This document shows positions 46,278 to 55,190 of a DNA stretch of 64,000 nt, piece after piece. Below the pieces are notes generated by a model. The model was not told where the DNA came from and searched no databases. It saw only the letters and a list, made by a program, of their open reading frames with translations. A program made the translations under genes and the position numbers. Position 1 is the first letter of the stretch. Each line of letters starts with the position of its first letter. The stretch spans positions 80,145 to 144,144 of the forward strand of contig JAPOYU010000054.1 of NCBI GenBank assembly GCA_026706395.1. The letters are read 5' to 3'. The stretch is from Chloroflexota bacterium (GTDB lineage: Bacteria; Chloroflexota; Anaerolineae; Aggregatilineales; Phototrophicaceae).

Positions 46278-47801
46278 ATGCTCGAAACGCTTCAAGCTGA
46301 ACGGACGGACATCAAGCCATCTCGCGAAGACATTCGCAGTTACTTCGCGCAGGGCGACCATGTCCCCGTGTACCGCACTCTTCTCGGCGACTTGGAAACG
46401 CCGATGTCAGTTTATATGAAGCTGAAAGAGGCGGGGAAGCCGGCCTTTCTGCTGGAGAGCGTCGAAGGCGGCGAGCAGGTCGGCCGGTACTCCTTCATCG
46501 GGGTCAACCCCAAAGGCGTGTTGAGCGTAAAGAAGAATATCGTCACATTTGAACGTGACGGCCAGCAGACCAAGTTCGCCATTCCTGAGGGCCAGGACCC
46601 GCTGCATGTGATCAAGCGTCATTTCCAGACGGTGAATCCGGTCGCGCTCGAGGGGCTGCCTCGCTTCGTCGGAGGCGCCGTCGGATATATGTCCTATGAT
46701 ATCGTGCGCTATTTTGAGGATCTGCCTGCCACCGCCAGTGACGATCTGGATGTGCCTACGGTCGCCTTTATGCTGCCGGACACCTTGGTCATCTTCGACC
46801 ACGCCAAACATCAGCTGACCGTGCTCGCAAACGCACATAATGATGGCGACGATCCCGATGCCGCTTACGACAGGGCGGTGGCCAGCATCGACCGGATCAT
46901 CGACGCGCTTTCCATGCCGTTGATACACCTGGCCTACGACCCGCCACAGATTGCGCCAAATGGTGATCCCAAATCCAATGTCGAACAGCGTGTGCACGAA
47001 GATCGCGTCCGCAAAGCGAAAGAATATATCCGCGATGGCGATGCCTTTCAGATCGTGCTCGCGCAGCGCTTCAGCCGCCAGACCGAAGCCAGCCCTCTGC
47101 AGATCTACCGCGCCTTGCGCGCGACCAATCCGTCGCCATATATGTTCCTGCTGGAATTCAGCGATGATCTGACGCTGGTCGGCGCATCGCCGGAATTGCT
47201 GGTCCGCCTGGAAGATGGAATCGCCTACAACCGCCCGCTGGCCGGTACGCGGCGGCGCGGCGCCAACGAGAAAGAAGACCTCGCTCTGGAAGAGGAGCTG
47301 CTCAACGACCCCAAAGAGCGCGCTGAGCATGTCATGCTGGTCGACCTCGGACGGAATGACCTCGGTCGCGTCTGCGATTATGGCACGGTGCAAGTCAAGC
47401 GCATGATGTACATCGAACGCTATTCACACGTCATGCATATCGTCAGCCAGGTCGAAGGTCTGCTTCGCAAAGGCATGGATGCCTTCGATCTGCTCCGCGC
47501 GACGTTTCCGGCGGGTACGCTCAGCGGCGCGCCGAAAGTGCGAGCGATGGAGATCATCGAGGAACTGGAAGAGACGCGGCGTGGCCCCTACGGCGGGGCG
47601 GTCGGCTATTTCAGCTTTGATGGTTCGATGGACATGTGCATTACGATTCGCACGCTCCTGATGCAGAACGGGACTATCAGCGTACAGGCGGGCGGCGGCA
47701 TCGTCGCCGATAGCGACCCGACCGCTGAATACTACGAATCTATCAACAAGGCCAAGGCCGTGTTTGAAGCGGTCAAGTACGCCGAACAAGGCTTGATGTA
47801 A
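46278..47801 (+). CDS. trpE: Anthranilate synthase component I
   Basis: 507 aa. The feedback-site motif FLLESVEGGEQVGRYSFIG binds Trp. The catalytic C-terminal half has PLAGTRRRG, EHVMLVDLGRNDLGRV, FPAGTLSGAPKVRAM and a final GGGIVADSDP. With TrpG it makes anthranilate from chorismate and glutamine. AGAGGAGAGG lies six bases before the ATG. It is the first gene of the trp operon behind a T-box leader. Confidence 0.97.
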   Translation: MLETLQAERTDIKPSREDIRSYFAQGDHVPVYRTLLGDLETPMSVYMKLKEAGKPAFLLESVEGGEQVGRYSFIGVNPKGVLSVKKNIVTFERDGQQTKFAIPEGQDPLHVIKRHFQTVNPVALEGLPRFVGGAVGYMSYDIVRYFEDLPATASDDLDVPTVAFMLPDTLVIFDHAKHQLTVLANAHNDGDDPDAAYDRAVASIDRIIDALSMPLIHLAYDPPQIAPNGDPKSNVEQRVHEDRVRKAKEYIRDGDAFQIVLAQRFSRQTEASPLQIYRALRATNPSPYMFLLEFSDDLTLVGASPELLVRLEDGIAYNRPLAGTRRRGANEKEDLALEEELLNDPKERAEHVMLVDLGRNDLGRVCDYGTVQVKRMMYIERYSHVMHIVSQVEGLLRKGMDAFDLLRATFPAGTLSGAPKVRAMEIIEELEETRRGPYGGAVGYFSFDGSMDMCITIRTLLMQNGTISVQAGGGIVADSDPTAEYYESINKAKAVFEAVKYAEQGLM

Positions 47802-47825
47802 TCACCTAGTCAACGAGGGGCGAAA

Positions 47826-48413
47826 ATGATCCTGGTGATCGACAATTACGACAGCTTTACCTACAACATCGTGCAGGAGCTGGGCGAGCTAGGCGCAGAC
47901 TTGACCGTGTTCCGCAATGACAAGATATCGGTCGATGAGATTCGCGCGCTGGCGCCGGACCGCATCGTCATTTCGCCCGGTCCAGGTTATCCGGAGGATG
48001 CCGGCGTCTCCCTCGATGTCATTCGCGAACTCGGCGCCGAGGTTCCGCTCTTGGGTGTCTGCCTGGGTCATCAGGCGATCGGCGAGGCATACGGCGGGGT
48101 CGTATCCCATGCGCCGGAATTGATGCATGGCAAGACAAGCATGATCTATCATGAAGGCGATACCATTCTCGCTGACATCCCGAACCCGTTTGAGGCGACC
48201 CGCTATCACAGCTTGATCGTGGAGGAGGCGACCTTGCCCGATTGCTTGATGATCACCGCGCGAACGGCCAGCGGCGAAATCATGGGCCTGCGCCATAAGA
48301 CACACCCTGTCATCGGTGTACAATTTCATCCGGAAAGCATCTTGACCAGGCATGGCCTGCAAATACTGGGCAATTTTATGCAGTACGAACCATCGGCAGT
48401 CGCAGCATACTGA
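47826..48413 (+). CDS. trpG: Anthranilate synthase component II (glutamine amidotransferase)
   Basis: 195 aa class I amidotransferase: [19 protein letters not shown] at the start, the nucleophile in [16 protein letters not shown], and the His-Glu pair in [10 protein letters not shown]. It delivers ammonia to TrpE. It is separate from trpD, not fused, and starts 24 bases after trpE with GAGGGGCGAAA upstream. Confidence 0.96.
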   Translation: MILVIDNYDSFTYNIVQELGELGADLTVFRNDKISVDEIRALAPDRIVISPGPGYPEDAGVSLDVIRELGAEVPLLGVCLGHQAIGEAYGGVVSHAPELMHGKTSMIYHEGDTILADIPNPFEATRYHSLIVEEATLPDCLMITARTASGEIMGLRHKTHPVIGVQFHPESILTRHGLQILGNFMQYEPSAVAAY

Positions 48414-48429
48414 AGCAAAGGAACAGACT

Positions 48430-49461
48430 ATGGATATCCAACGAGCGATAGACCTTTTCAGCCGCTACGGTCATCTGGAGGTGGACGAGGCGGAGGCCGT
48501 CATGCAACAGATCATGAACGGCGAAGCGACTGAGTCTCAGATCGGCGCTTACCTGATGGCGCTGCGAATGAAGGGCGAGACAACCGACGAAATCACGGGC
48601 AGCGCCCGGGCGATGCGCAACGCGGCGCACAAAGTGCCAACCACCGTCGATGCCGACTTGCTCGATACCTGTGGCACCGGTGGCGACAAATCCGGCAGCT
48701 TCAACATCAGCACCACGGTGGCCTTTGTGGCGGCGGGGGCCGGCATCCCGGTAGCGAAACACGGCAACCGCGCGGCGACCAGCAAGTGCGGCAGCGCCGA
48801 CGTCTTGGCCGAGCTCGGCGTCAATCTGGACTTGACGCCGGAACAAGTTGGCCGTTGCGTCGACGAAATTGGCATTGGCTTTCTCTTCGCGGTCAAACTG
48901 CACCCGGCCATGCGTTACGCCATCGGTCCAAGACGAGAACTGGGCATCCGCACCATATTTAACATCCTTGGTCCCTTGACTAACCCGGCCGGCGCGCAGA
49001 GACAGCTCATGGGTGTATTCGCCGCTGACCTGACCGACTTGCTGGCTCATGTTTTGCAGGCTCTGGGCACGAAGTCGGCGATGGTCGTCAATGGCTACGG
49101 CGGCCTGGATGAGCTTACGGTGACCGGTCCCAATCGGATCAGCTATTTGCAGGAGGATGGTGCGATCAAGCATCTCGATATCGACCCGACCGATCTCGGA
49201 TTCCACATGGCAAGTATCAACGACTTGAAGGGTGACGATGCGCCAACAAACGCGGCGATCCTTCGCGGAGTCCTTGATGGCAGCGAAACTGGCGCGAAAC
49301 GCGATGTCGTGCTCCTGAATGCCGGCGCGGCCATTATGGCGGCGGGCCAGGTGAAGTCAATCAGAGACGGTGTACGGCGCTCGCGCGACGTCATCGATAG
49401 CGGCAAAGCGGTCGAGAAACTCGATTCACTCATCGAATTCAGTCAGAGCCTGGCGTCATGA
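48430..49461 (+). CDS. trpD: Anthranilate phosphoribosyltransferase
   Basis: 343 aa. The PRPP loop is DTCGTGGDKSGSFNIST, with AKHGNRAATSKCGSADVLAELG and GIGFLFAVKLHPAM. It joins anthranilate and PRPP. The frame is open to 48352 inside trpG, but AAAGGAA lies eight bases before the ATG chosen here and the extra residues are not conserved. It overlaps trpC by four bases (ATGA). Confidence 0.96.
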   Translation: MDIQRAIDLFSRYGHLEVDEAEAVMQQIMNGEATESQIGAYLMALRMKGETTDEITGSARAMRNAAHKVPTTVDADLLDTCGTGGDKSGSFNISTTVAFVAAGAGIPVAKHGNRAATSKCGSADVLAELGVNLDLTPEQVGRCVDEIGIGFLFAVKLHPAMRYAIGPRRELGIRTIFNILGPLTNPAGAQRQLMGVFAADLTDLLAHVLQALGTKSAMVVNGYGGLDELTVTGPNRISYLQEDGAIKHLDIDPTDLGFHMASINDLKGDDAPTNAAILRGVLDGSETGAKRDVVLLNAGAAIMAAGQVKSIRDGVRRSRDVIDSGKAVEKLDSLIEFSQSLAS

Positions 49462-50279
49462 CATCCGCTTTCGTTGCCACCGATACAGTCCTCGACAGTA
49501 TCCTCGGGCGTAAAGTTGTGGAGATTGCCGAGCGGCTTGCAACTGTCTCGCTGGCGGATATACGGCGTTCGGCGGAAGCGGCGCCCTCCCCACCGCGCGA
49601 CATGATTGCGGCGTTGCGCAGTGACAAGGTCGCTTTGATTGCCGAAGTTAAATGCGCGTCGCCGAGCAAAGGACTGCTGACGGCCGACTTCGCGCCGGTT
49701 ATGATGGCTGGGACTTACGCACAGAATGGCGCTGCGGCGATTTCGGTACTTACTGACGAAGACTTCTTTCGCGGCAGCTTGGATTATCTGACTGCTGTAC
49801 GCCGGGCTGTTGCTGTGCCGCTCTTGCGCAAGGACTTCATCATTGATCCATACCAGGTCTACGAGGGGCGCGCGGCCGGCGCCGACGCCATGCTATTGAT
49901 CGTTGCGGCGCTTTCAGACCCGCAGTTGGCAGATCTCTACACTCTGACGCTGGAGGAAGAGATGACCCCGCTGGTGGAGGTCCATAATGAGTGGGAGATG
50001 GAACGCGCGTTGAAACTTAACGCGAAGCTAATCGGCATAAACAATCGTGATTTGAAGACCTTCGATGTTGACTTGGGGACAACCGCCCGCCTAGCGCACA
50101 TGGTAGACGATGACGTCTTGCTGGTCGCTGAAAGCGGGATCTTCACGGCGGCGGATGCGCGTGAGATGGGCAGGCTGGGGGCGCAGGCGATCCTGGTTGG
50201 CGAGTCGCTCGTGAAAGCGCCGGACATGGTTGCTCTAACGCGTGAGTTGAGCAGTCAGGTGCGACAGTCACATGACTAA
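49458..50279 (+). CDS. trpC: Indole-3-glycerol phosphate synthase
   Basis: 273 aa TIM barrel: IAEVKCASPSKGLL with the catalytic Lys, VPLLRKDFIIDPYQVYEGRAAGADAMLLI, LIGINNRDLKTF and VAESGI. It closes CdRP to indoleglycerol phosphate. It is not fused to trpF, which overlaps its end by eight bases. Confidence 0.96.
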   Translation: MTSAFVATDTVLDSILGRKVVEIAERLATVSLADIRRSAEAAPSPPRDMIAALRSDKVALIAEVKCASPSKGLLTADFAPVMMAGTYAQNGAAAISVLTDEDFFRGSLDYLTAVRRAVAVPLLRKDFIIDPYQVYEGRAAGADAMLLIVAALSDPQLADLYTLTLEEEMTPLVEVHNEWEMERALKLNAKLIGINNRDLKTFDVDLGTTARLAHMVDDDVLLVAESGIFTAADAREMGRLGAQAILVGESLVKAPDMVALTRELSSQVRQSHD

Positions 50280-50937
50280 AGTCAAAATTTGTGGCGTTCG
50301 GTCACCGGAGAATGCGCTGATGGTAGCCCGTGCCGGCGCTGATCTCATCGGCCTTAACTTCTATCCCAAGACGCCGCGCTATGTTCAACCGGCGCATGCT
50401 CGTGATATAGCGATGACATTGCGAGACGCGCTGGGCGAGGATTGTCCGACGCTCGTTGGCGTGTTCGTTAATACCACTTCTGATGAGGTGCGGCAGATTG
50501 CGGAGCAGGTCGGTCTGGATTTCGCGCAACTGAGCGGAGACGAAACCGTGAGGACTGTGCAGTCCTTGAGTGGCATCGCCTTCAAGGCGATTCGCCCGGT
50601 CGATGAAGCGGACGCTATGGCATCGGTAGAGCGATTCGCGGCTCTGTTTCCGATCGACGTCTCTGCGCCATCGCTGCTGCTTGATGCCTTCAATCCCAAG
50701 CTGTATGGCGGCACCGGTGAAACAGCCAGCGAAACTGTGGCGCTGGCGGTGAAAGCGGCCGTACCCCGTCTGATGTTGGCCGGCGGCTTGACCCCGGAAA
50801 ACGTCGGCGAGCGCGTGCGCAGCATCAAGCCCTGGGCTGTCGATGTCGCCAGCGGCGTGGAAGACGGGAGGCCCGGAATCAAAGACGAAAGCAGAGCGCG
50901 CGGATTCATCGAAGCAGTGCGGGCAGTTGGGACATGA
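50272..50937 (+). CDS. trpF: Phosphoribosylanthranilate isomerase
   Basis: 221 aa TIM barrel. The N-terminal KVKICGVRSPENALMVARAGADLIGLNF holds the catalytic Cys, and the Asp is in LLLDAFNPKLYGGTGE. LMLAGGLTPENV binds phosphate. It overlaps trpC upstream and the NUDIX gene downstream (four-base ATGA). Confidence 0.95.
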   Translation: MTKVKICGVRSPENALMVARAGADLIGLNFYPKTPRYVQPAHARDIAMTLRDALGEDCPTLVGVFVNTTSDEVRQIAEQVGLDFAQLSGDETVRTVQSLSGIAFKAIRPVDEADAMASVERFAALFPIDVSAPSLLLDAFNPKLYGGTGETASETVALAVKAAVPRLMLAGGLTPENVGERVRSIKPWAVDVASGVEDGRPGIKDESRARGFIEAVRAVGT

Positions 50938-51557
50938 GCGAATTGTTTGACGTCTTCGATGAGGGGCTGAATCATATCGGCGTTAAGCCACGTGATGCGG
51001 TACACCGCGATGGCGACTGGCATCAGGTCTTCCACTGTTGGGTCATCGGCCGCGATCCTGATGGCGACGTCTTCGTCATTCTGCAGAAGCGGGCGCAGGG
51101 TAAGGATTATCCCGGCAAAGTCGATATCAGCGCCGCCGGTCATTTGGAGGCGGGCGAAACCGTGCGCGATGGCGTGCGCGAGATCGAGGAGGAATTGGGT
51201 CTTGCCGTTGCATTTGATGACTTGATTCCGCTCGGAAAACGGATCGGCGTGACCAGAATCGGCGATTTCGTCGACTGCCAGATTTGCCACGTTTACTTCT
51301 ATGAATGCGATCAGCCGCTCGACGTATACCGCTACCCGAGGGACGAGATCACCGGGTTGCTGAAACTCAAACTAGATGACGGATTGCTTCTATTGAGCGG
51401 CGAGGCGGAGCATGTGAGCGCATGCGCTGTGGGGCTGGGCGCAAGCGAGATCGAAATCAGACGATGTGATTTCATTCCCAGCATCGACAACTACAGTCTA
51501 AAAGCACTTATCCTGGCGCAACGCTACTTCGCCGGAGAGAAGCATCTGTGGATTTGA
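50934..51557 (+). CDS. NUDIX hydrolase encoded inside the trp operon
   Basis: 207 aa. It has a NUDIX box beginning GHLEAGETV and ending REIEEELGL (residues ~67-88), but the spacing between the halves is one residue shorter than the classic 23-residue box. The preceding [23 protein letters not shown] resembles IPP-isomerase-like NUDIX proteins. It hydrolyses a nucleoside diphosphate-linked compound of unknown identity. It is coupled to trpF by an ATGA overlap and is followed by trpB, so it is co-expressed with Trp synthesis; no Trp-specific role is known to me. Confidence 0.8.
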   Translation: MSELFDVFDEGLNHIGVKPRDAVHRDGDWHQVFHCWVIGRDPDGDVFVILQKRAQGKDYPGKVDISAAGHLEAGETVRDGVREIEEELGLAVAFDDLIPLGKRIGVTRIGDFVDCQICHVYFYECDQPLDVYRYPRDEITGLLKLKLDDGLLLLSGEAEHVSACAVGLGASEIEIRRCDFIPSIDNYSLKALILAQRYFAGEKHLWI

Positions 51558-51577
51558 TCGGAAGGAGGTCTGCACCG

Positions 51578-52801
51578 ATGGCTGATTTATACATTCGCAC
51601 GGATATTTCAGAATTGCCGGATGCGCGTGGCTACTTCGGCGAGTTCGGCGGCCGATTCGTCCCGGAGACGATCATGCCAGCGCTCGATGAATTGGAAAGC
51701 GCCTATGCCGAGGCGATAGCCGATCCGCAATTTCATCAAGAACTGCGTCACCTGCAGCGCACTTACACCGGGCGTCCCACGCCAATAACCTACGCGCGGC
51801 GGCTGAGCGACGCTCTCGGTGGCGCGCAGATCTATCTCAAGCGCGAAGACTTGGCGCATACCGGCGCGCATAAGATCAACAATGCGCTGGGGCAAGGCTT
51901 GCTGGCGAAGCGTATGGGCAAGCGCCGCATCATCGCCGAGACCGGCGCGGGGCAGCACGGCGTGGGAACGGCTACGGCCATGGCGCTGCTCGGTCTGGAG
52001 TGTCACGTCTACATGGGCACGGTAGATATCCGTCGGCAGCAGCCCAATGTATTCCGCATGAAGCTGCTCGGCGCCGAGGTCATCCCGGTCGAGAGCGGCA
52101 GCCGCACGCTCAAAGACGCCATCAACGAGGCGATGCGCGACTGGGTGACCAATGTCGAGACGACCTTTTACCTTCTCGGCTCGGCGCTGGGCCCGCATCC
52201 CTATCCGATGATGGTGCGCGATTTTCAGAGCGTCATCGGTATGGAGGCGCGCGAGCAGATTCAAAATATGATTGGCCAGCTGCCGGATGTTTGCATCGCT
52301 TGCGTCGGCGGCGGCAGCAACGCCATCGGGCTATTCCACGCCTTCCGCGACGACACGTCTACTGAGCTGATCGGCGTCGAAGCGGGCGGACGCGGCATCG
52401 AAAGCAAGGAACACGCCGCGCGCTTCGCCGATCTGGACATCAGCCGGCCCGGAATTCTCCACGGCACGCGATCATTTGTCATGCAAGACGAGGATGGTCA
52501 GATCATGGAGACGCACAGCGTATCCGCCGGTCTGGATTATCCCTCGGTTGGCCCAGAGCACGCCCATCTGCGGCAGCTTGAGCGCGCCTATTACACATTG
52601 GCAACTGACGAAGAGGCGCTGGAAGCCTTTCAGGTGCTTAGCAAGCAGGAAGGCATCATCCCAGCATTAGAGAGCGCGCACGCCGTCGCCGAAGCGATCA
52701 AACGCGCGCCGAGCATGCCAAGGGACAGCGTCTTGCTGGTCAACTTGTCCGGACGCGGCGACAAAGACCTTGATACCGTCATCGGCATCTTGGGGGAGTG
52801 A
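51578..52801 (+). CDS. trpB: Tryptophan synthase beta chain
   Basis: 407 aa. [17 protein letters not shown] is at the start, the PLP Lys is in [13 protein letters not shown], the phosphate loop is [10 protein letters not shown], and [14 protein letters not shown] is present. It makes Trp from indole and serine. AAGGAGGT lies eight bases before the ATG at 51578, which decides the start over the longer open frame from 51548. It overlaps nothing; trpA follows after six bases. Confidence 0.97.
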   Translation: MADLYIRTDISELPDARGYFGEFGGRFVPETIMPALDELESAYAEAIADPQFHQELRHLQRTYTGRPTPITYARRLSDALGGAQIYLKREDLAHTGAHKINNALGQGLLAKRMGKRRIIAETGAGQHGVGTATAMALLGLECHVYMGTVDIRRQQPNVFRMKLLGAEVIPVESGSRTLKDAINEAMRDWVTNVETTFYLLGSALGPHPYPMMVRDFQSVIGMEAREQIQNMIGQLPDVCIACVGGGSNAIGLFHAFRDDTSTELIGVEAGGRGIESKEHAARFADLDISRPGILHGTRSFVMQDEDGQIMETHSVSAGLDYPSVGPEHAHLRQLERAYYTLATDEEALEAFQVLSKQEGIIPALESAHAVAEAIKRAPSMPRDSVLLVNLSGRGDKDLDTVIGILGE

Positions 52802-52807
52802 GCGCTA

Positions 52808-53629
52808 ATGAATGAGGAGACGATGACAAAGACGCGAGAGAGTCAAGGCATATCAGCGCTTGATGCGATGTTCGCGCGGGCAAAAGCGCAAGGCCGCGCC
52901 GCATTCTTACCCTATTTCCCCATCGGCTATCCGACTTACGACGCGTCGCTCGAAGCGGTCAAAGCGATGGCTGCGCTTGGCGCCGACGGCTTCGAGATCG
53001 GCATCCCCTTCAGTGATCCCATCGCCGATGGTCCGACGATCCAGGCGGCGACGCAGATCGCCTTGGAGAACGGCACAACCGTGCGCATTTGCCTGGACGC
53101 GGTGCGGGTGCTGCGTGAGGCCGGCATCACACAGCCCATGCTGATGATGGGCTACGCCAATCCGCTGGTGGCTTATGGAACCGATCGCTTCCTGCGCGAT
53201 GCCCGCGCCGCCGGCGCCGATGGCTTGATCGTGCCGGACCTGCCGCCGGAAGAAGCAGCCATGTTCGCTGACAGTTGCGCGCGCGAGGGCATGGCGCTGG
53301 TCTTCATGCTGGCGCCGACCAGCAACGTCCAGCGTATCGACCTGGTCACCCAACATGTGACCGGCTTCATCTACGTCGTCTCGCTGACCGGCATCACCGG
53401 CGCCCGTCGTGAGCTGCCGGCTTATCTGAAAGACTTCATCGGCCGCCTGCGGGCGCGCACAGACAAGCCGCTTGTTCTGGGATTCGGCATCAGCACGGCC
53501 GAGCACGCCCGCGAGGTCAGCCAGTTGACCGATGGTTTCATCGTCGGCTCGGCGCTGGTGCGGGCTGGGGGGGAAGGGCTCGACGCAGTGCGGGAGTTGA
53601 CCGGGTCGATGGTTCAGGCGATTCGCTGA
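52808..53629 (+). CDS. trpA: Tryptophan synthase alpha chain
   Basis: 273 aa TIM barrel. The catalytic Glu is in GADGFEIGIPFSDPIADGPTIQ. DGLIVPDLPPEEA and YVVSLTGITGARRELP match. It releases indole for TrpB. A second ATG at 52823 with GAGGAG is an alternative start. It is the last gene of the trp operon. An 8-bp inverted repeat without a T-tract follows. Confidence 0.96.
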   Translation: MNEETMTKTRESQGISALDAMFARAKAQGRAAFLPYFPIGYPTYDASLEAVKAMAALGADGFEIGIPFSDPIADGPTIQAATQIALENGTTVRICLDAVRVLREAGITQPMLMMGYANPLVAYGTDRFLRDARAAGADGLIVPDLPPEEAAMFADSCAREGMALVFMLAPTSNVQRIDLVTQHVTGFIYVVSLTGITGARRELPAYLKDFIGRLRARTDKPLVLGFGISTAEHAREVSQLTDGFIVGSALVRAGGEGLDAVRELTGSMVQAIR

Positions 53630-53645
53630 CATTTCTGAAGTCGAC

Positions 53646-53685
53646 GCCAGCTTGGAGCGGCTAAACACGACGGTCTGAAGCTGGC
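53646..53685. repeat. Inverted repeat after trpA
   Basis: GCCAGCTT (53646-53653) and AAGCTGGC (53678-53685) are perfect inverted copies around a 24-base loop. No T-tract follows, so it is a poor intrinsic terminator. Confidence 0.4.
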
Positions 53686-53687
53686 AG

Positions 53688-53716
53688 TTGACAATGGTCG
53701 GCGTCGTCATTATGCT
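53688..53716 (+). promoter_or_regulatory. Upstream candidate promoter P1 of the aro operon
   Basis: TTGACA at 53688-53693, a 17-base spacer and TATGCT at 53711-53716. A transcript from here would include a 22-codon reading frame and the terminator before aroH. Confidence 0.5.
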
Positions 53717-53751
53717 GCGTTATCCTCGAGGAAGGACGCTCACTTGTAAAC

Positions 53752-53820
53752 ATGAACGATTTACAGTTTGTCGGATTGCGCTATTATTGTTACCCAAACT
53801 GCATAGACCGGTCTGGGTGA
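53752..53820 (+). CDS. Possible Tyr-codon-containing leader peptide of the aro operon
   Basis: A 22-codon frame with ATG and TGA, reading MNDLQFVGLRYYCYPNCIDR and two more residues. It has one Phe and three clustered Tyr codons, and lies 43 bases before an intrinsic terminator in front of a Tyr/aromatic operon, as in attenuation leaders. The caution is that AGGAAGGA is 14 bases before the ATG, which is rather far. The Tyr codons also coincide with a -10-like TATTAT, so the frame could be chance. Confidence 0.25.
   Translation: MNDLQFVGLRYYCYPNCIDRSG
53760..53787 (+). promoter_or_regulatory. Downstream candidate promoter P2 of the aro operon
   Basis: TTTACA at 53760-53765, a 16-base spacer and TATTAT at 53782-53787. 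The predicted start is near 53794, giving a ~70-nt leader up to the terminator stem. Confidence 0.55.
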
Positions 53821-53863
53821 TTCGCGCTGGCAACTGATTTCCACGCTAGACATAGCGATTATG

Positions 53864-53897
53864 GAGGCGCAGAGTGAAACACTCAGCGCCTTTTTTG
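53864..53897 (+). terminator. Intrinsic terminator/attenuator in the aroH leader
   Basis: GGCGC-A-GAGTG, loop AAA, CACTC-A-GCGCC followed by TTTTTTG: a strong hairpin only ~30 bases before the aroH start. It may end trp transcripts or act as an attenuator for the aro operon. No clear antiterminator is visible. Confidence 0.85.
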
Positions 53898-53925
53898 TTT
53901 GCTTGAGAAGGGGAGAGCCTTGAAA

Positions 53926-54303
53926 ATGATACGAGGCATACGGGGCGCCACGACAGCAAAATCCAATTCGCGGGAAGCGATTCTGGCGGCGACTCAAGAA
54001 TTACTGCAGATCATGATCGACCGCAATGGCATCATCGAAGAGGATGTGGCCAGCGTACTCTTTACCACCACGCCGGAATTGAACGAAACCTTTCCGGCGC
54101 TTGCGGCAAGAATGATGGGGTGGACGCGCGCGGCGCTGCTCGGCTTCCAGGAAGCCAACATCACCGGTGGCCTGCCCCTGTGCATTCGCGTCATGATTCA
54201 CTGGAATACAGAGAAGTCCATAGACGAAATTCAGCACGTCTTCATTCGCGGCGCTGCGATGTTGCGCCCCGACCTGGCGCCTGACCTTGAGGCGGAGGAA
54301 TAG
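53926..54303 (+). CDS. aroH: Chorismate mutase, AroH type
   Basis: 125 aa, the size of the monofunctional Bacillus AroH trimer. It shows MIRGIRGATT at the start, ELNETFPALAAR, LLGFQEANITGGLPLCIRVMIHWNT, and so the conserved Arg residues of the active site. It converts chorismate to prephenate. GGGGAG lies about ten bases before the ATG; the frame is open slightly further upstream (TTG at 53899). It is the first gene of aroH-tyrA-aroA-aroE-aroC-aroKB-aroQ. Confidence 0.93.
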   Translation: MIRGIRGATTAKSNSREAILAATQELLQIMIDRNGIIEEDVASVLFTTTPELNETFPALAARMMGWTRAALLGFQEANITGGLPLCIRVMIHWNTEKSIDEIQHVFIRGAAMLRPDLAPDLEAEE

Positions 54304-54305
54304 TC

Positions 54306-55190
54306 ATGACCGCGAGCTTCCACGCGCGCCATCTGGCGATAGTCGGTTTGGGCTTGATGGGCGGCTCCCTGGCGCTGGCGATGCGTGATCATGCCGATCT
54401 CATCACCGGCATCGATTCTGATGAGGGGGCGCGCGACCAGGCTCTTGCGCGGGGCATGGTAGATTGCGCCACTGACGATCTGTTCGAGGGCGTCAATCGC
54501 GCTGACGTTGTCCTGCTGGCGACGCCAGTTCGAATCATTGTTGACCTGCTGGAAATGCAGATCGGCTCCTACCTGCGCTCGAATACGTTAGTCATCGATA
54601 TCGGCAGCACCAAGCAAGACATCGTCGACGCTATGGCTAAGCTGCCCATCGGCGTCAACGCTATCGGCGGGCATCCGATGACAGGCAAGGAAAACGGCGG
54701 CATTGAGGAAGCGGATGAATCGCTGTATCGCAACCGTCCCTTTGTGCTTTGCCCGTCGCGCCGGACGACGCCCGCTGCGCGCCTGCACGCGCAATCTTTT
54801 GTAGCGACCCTTGGCGCCGTACCGATTGAGATGGAGGCGGAGCGTCACGATCAGATCGTCGCCGGCATCAGCCATTTGCCCTACTTGCTCAGCGCTACCT
54901 TGGTCGCGACGGTCGCGCGCCAGGCGCAAAACGATACCGCATACTGGGAGCTGGCCGCGGGCGGCTTCCGCGATACCAGCCGACTGGCAGCCAGCGATGT
55001 CACCATGATGGGTGATATACTCAGCACGAATACCAAGGCCGTCGCAACGCTGCTGGCGCAATTCCGCATGCAGTTGGCTATGCTCGAGACCATGTTGATC
55101 GCCGGCGATGAAGAACGCCTTAGCGAGTCGCTCCAGCCGATACGATCCGCTCGCAAGGAATGGGCGCAAGAATATGAAAACCGACGTTAG
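54306..55190 (+). CDS. tyrA: Prephenate dehydrogenase
   Basis: 294 aa. The NAD-binding motif is LAIVGLGLMGGSLALAM, followed by ATPVRIIVDLL, DIGSTKQDIVDAM and the catalytic GGHPMTGKENGG. Late HLPYLLSATLVATVA and FRDTSRLAASD match the family. It makes 4-hydroxyphenylpyruvate for tyrosine. It starts two bases after the aroH stop. No ACT domain is seen at the C-terminus. Confidence 0.95.
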   Translation: MTASFHARHLAIVGLGLMGGSLALAMRDHADLITGIDSDEGARDQALARGMVDCATDDLFEGVNRADVVLLATPVRIIVDLLEMQIGSYLRSNTLVIDIGSTKQDIVDAMAKLPIGVNAIGGHPMTGKENGGIEEADESLYRNRPFVLCPSRRTTPAARLHAQSFVATLGAVPIEMEAERHDQIVAGISHLPYLLSATLVATVARQAQNDTAYWELAAGGFRDTSRLAASDVTMMGDILSTNTKAVATLLAQFRMQLAMLETMLIAGDEERLSESLQPIRSARKEWAQEYENRR

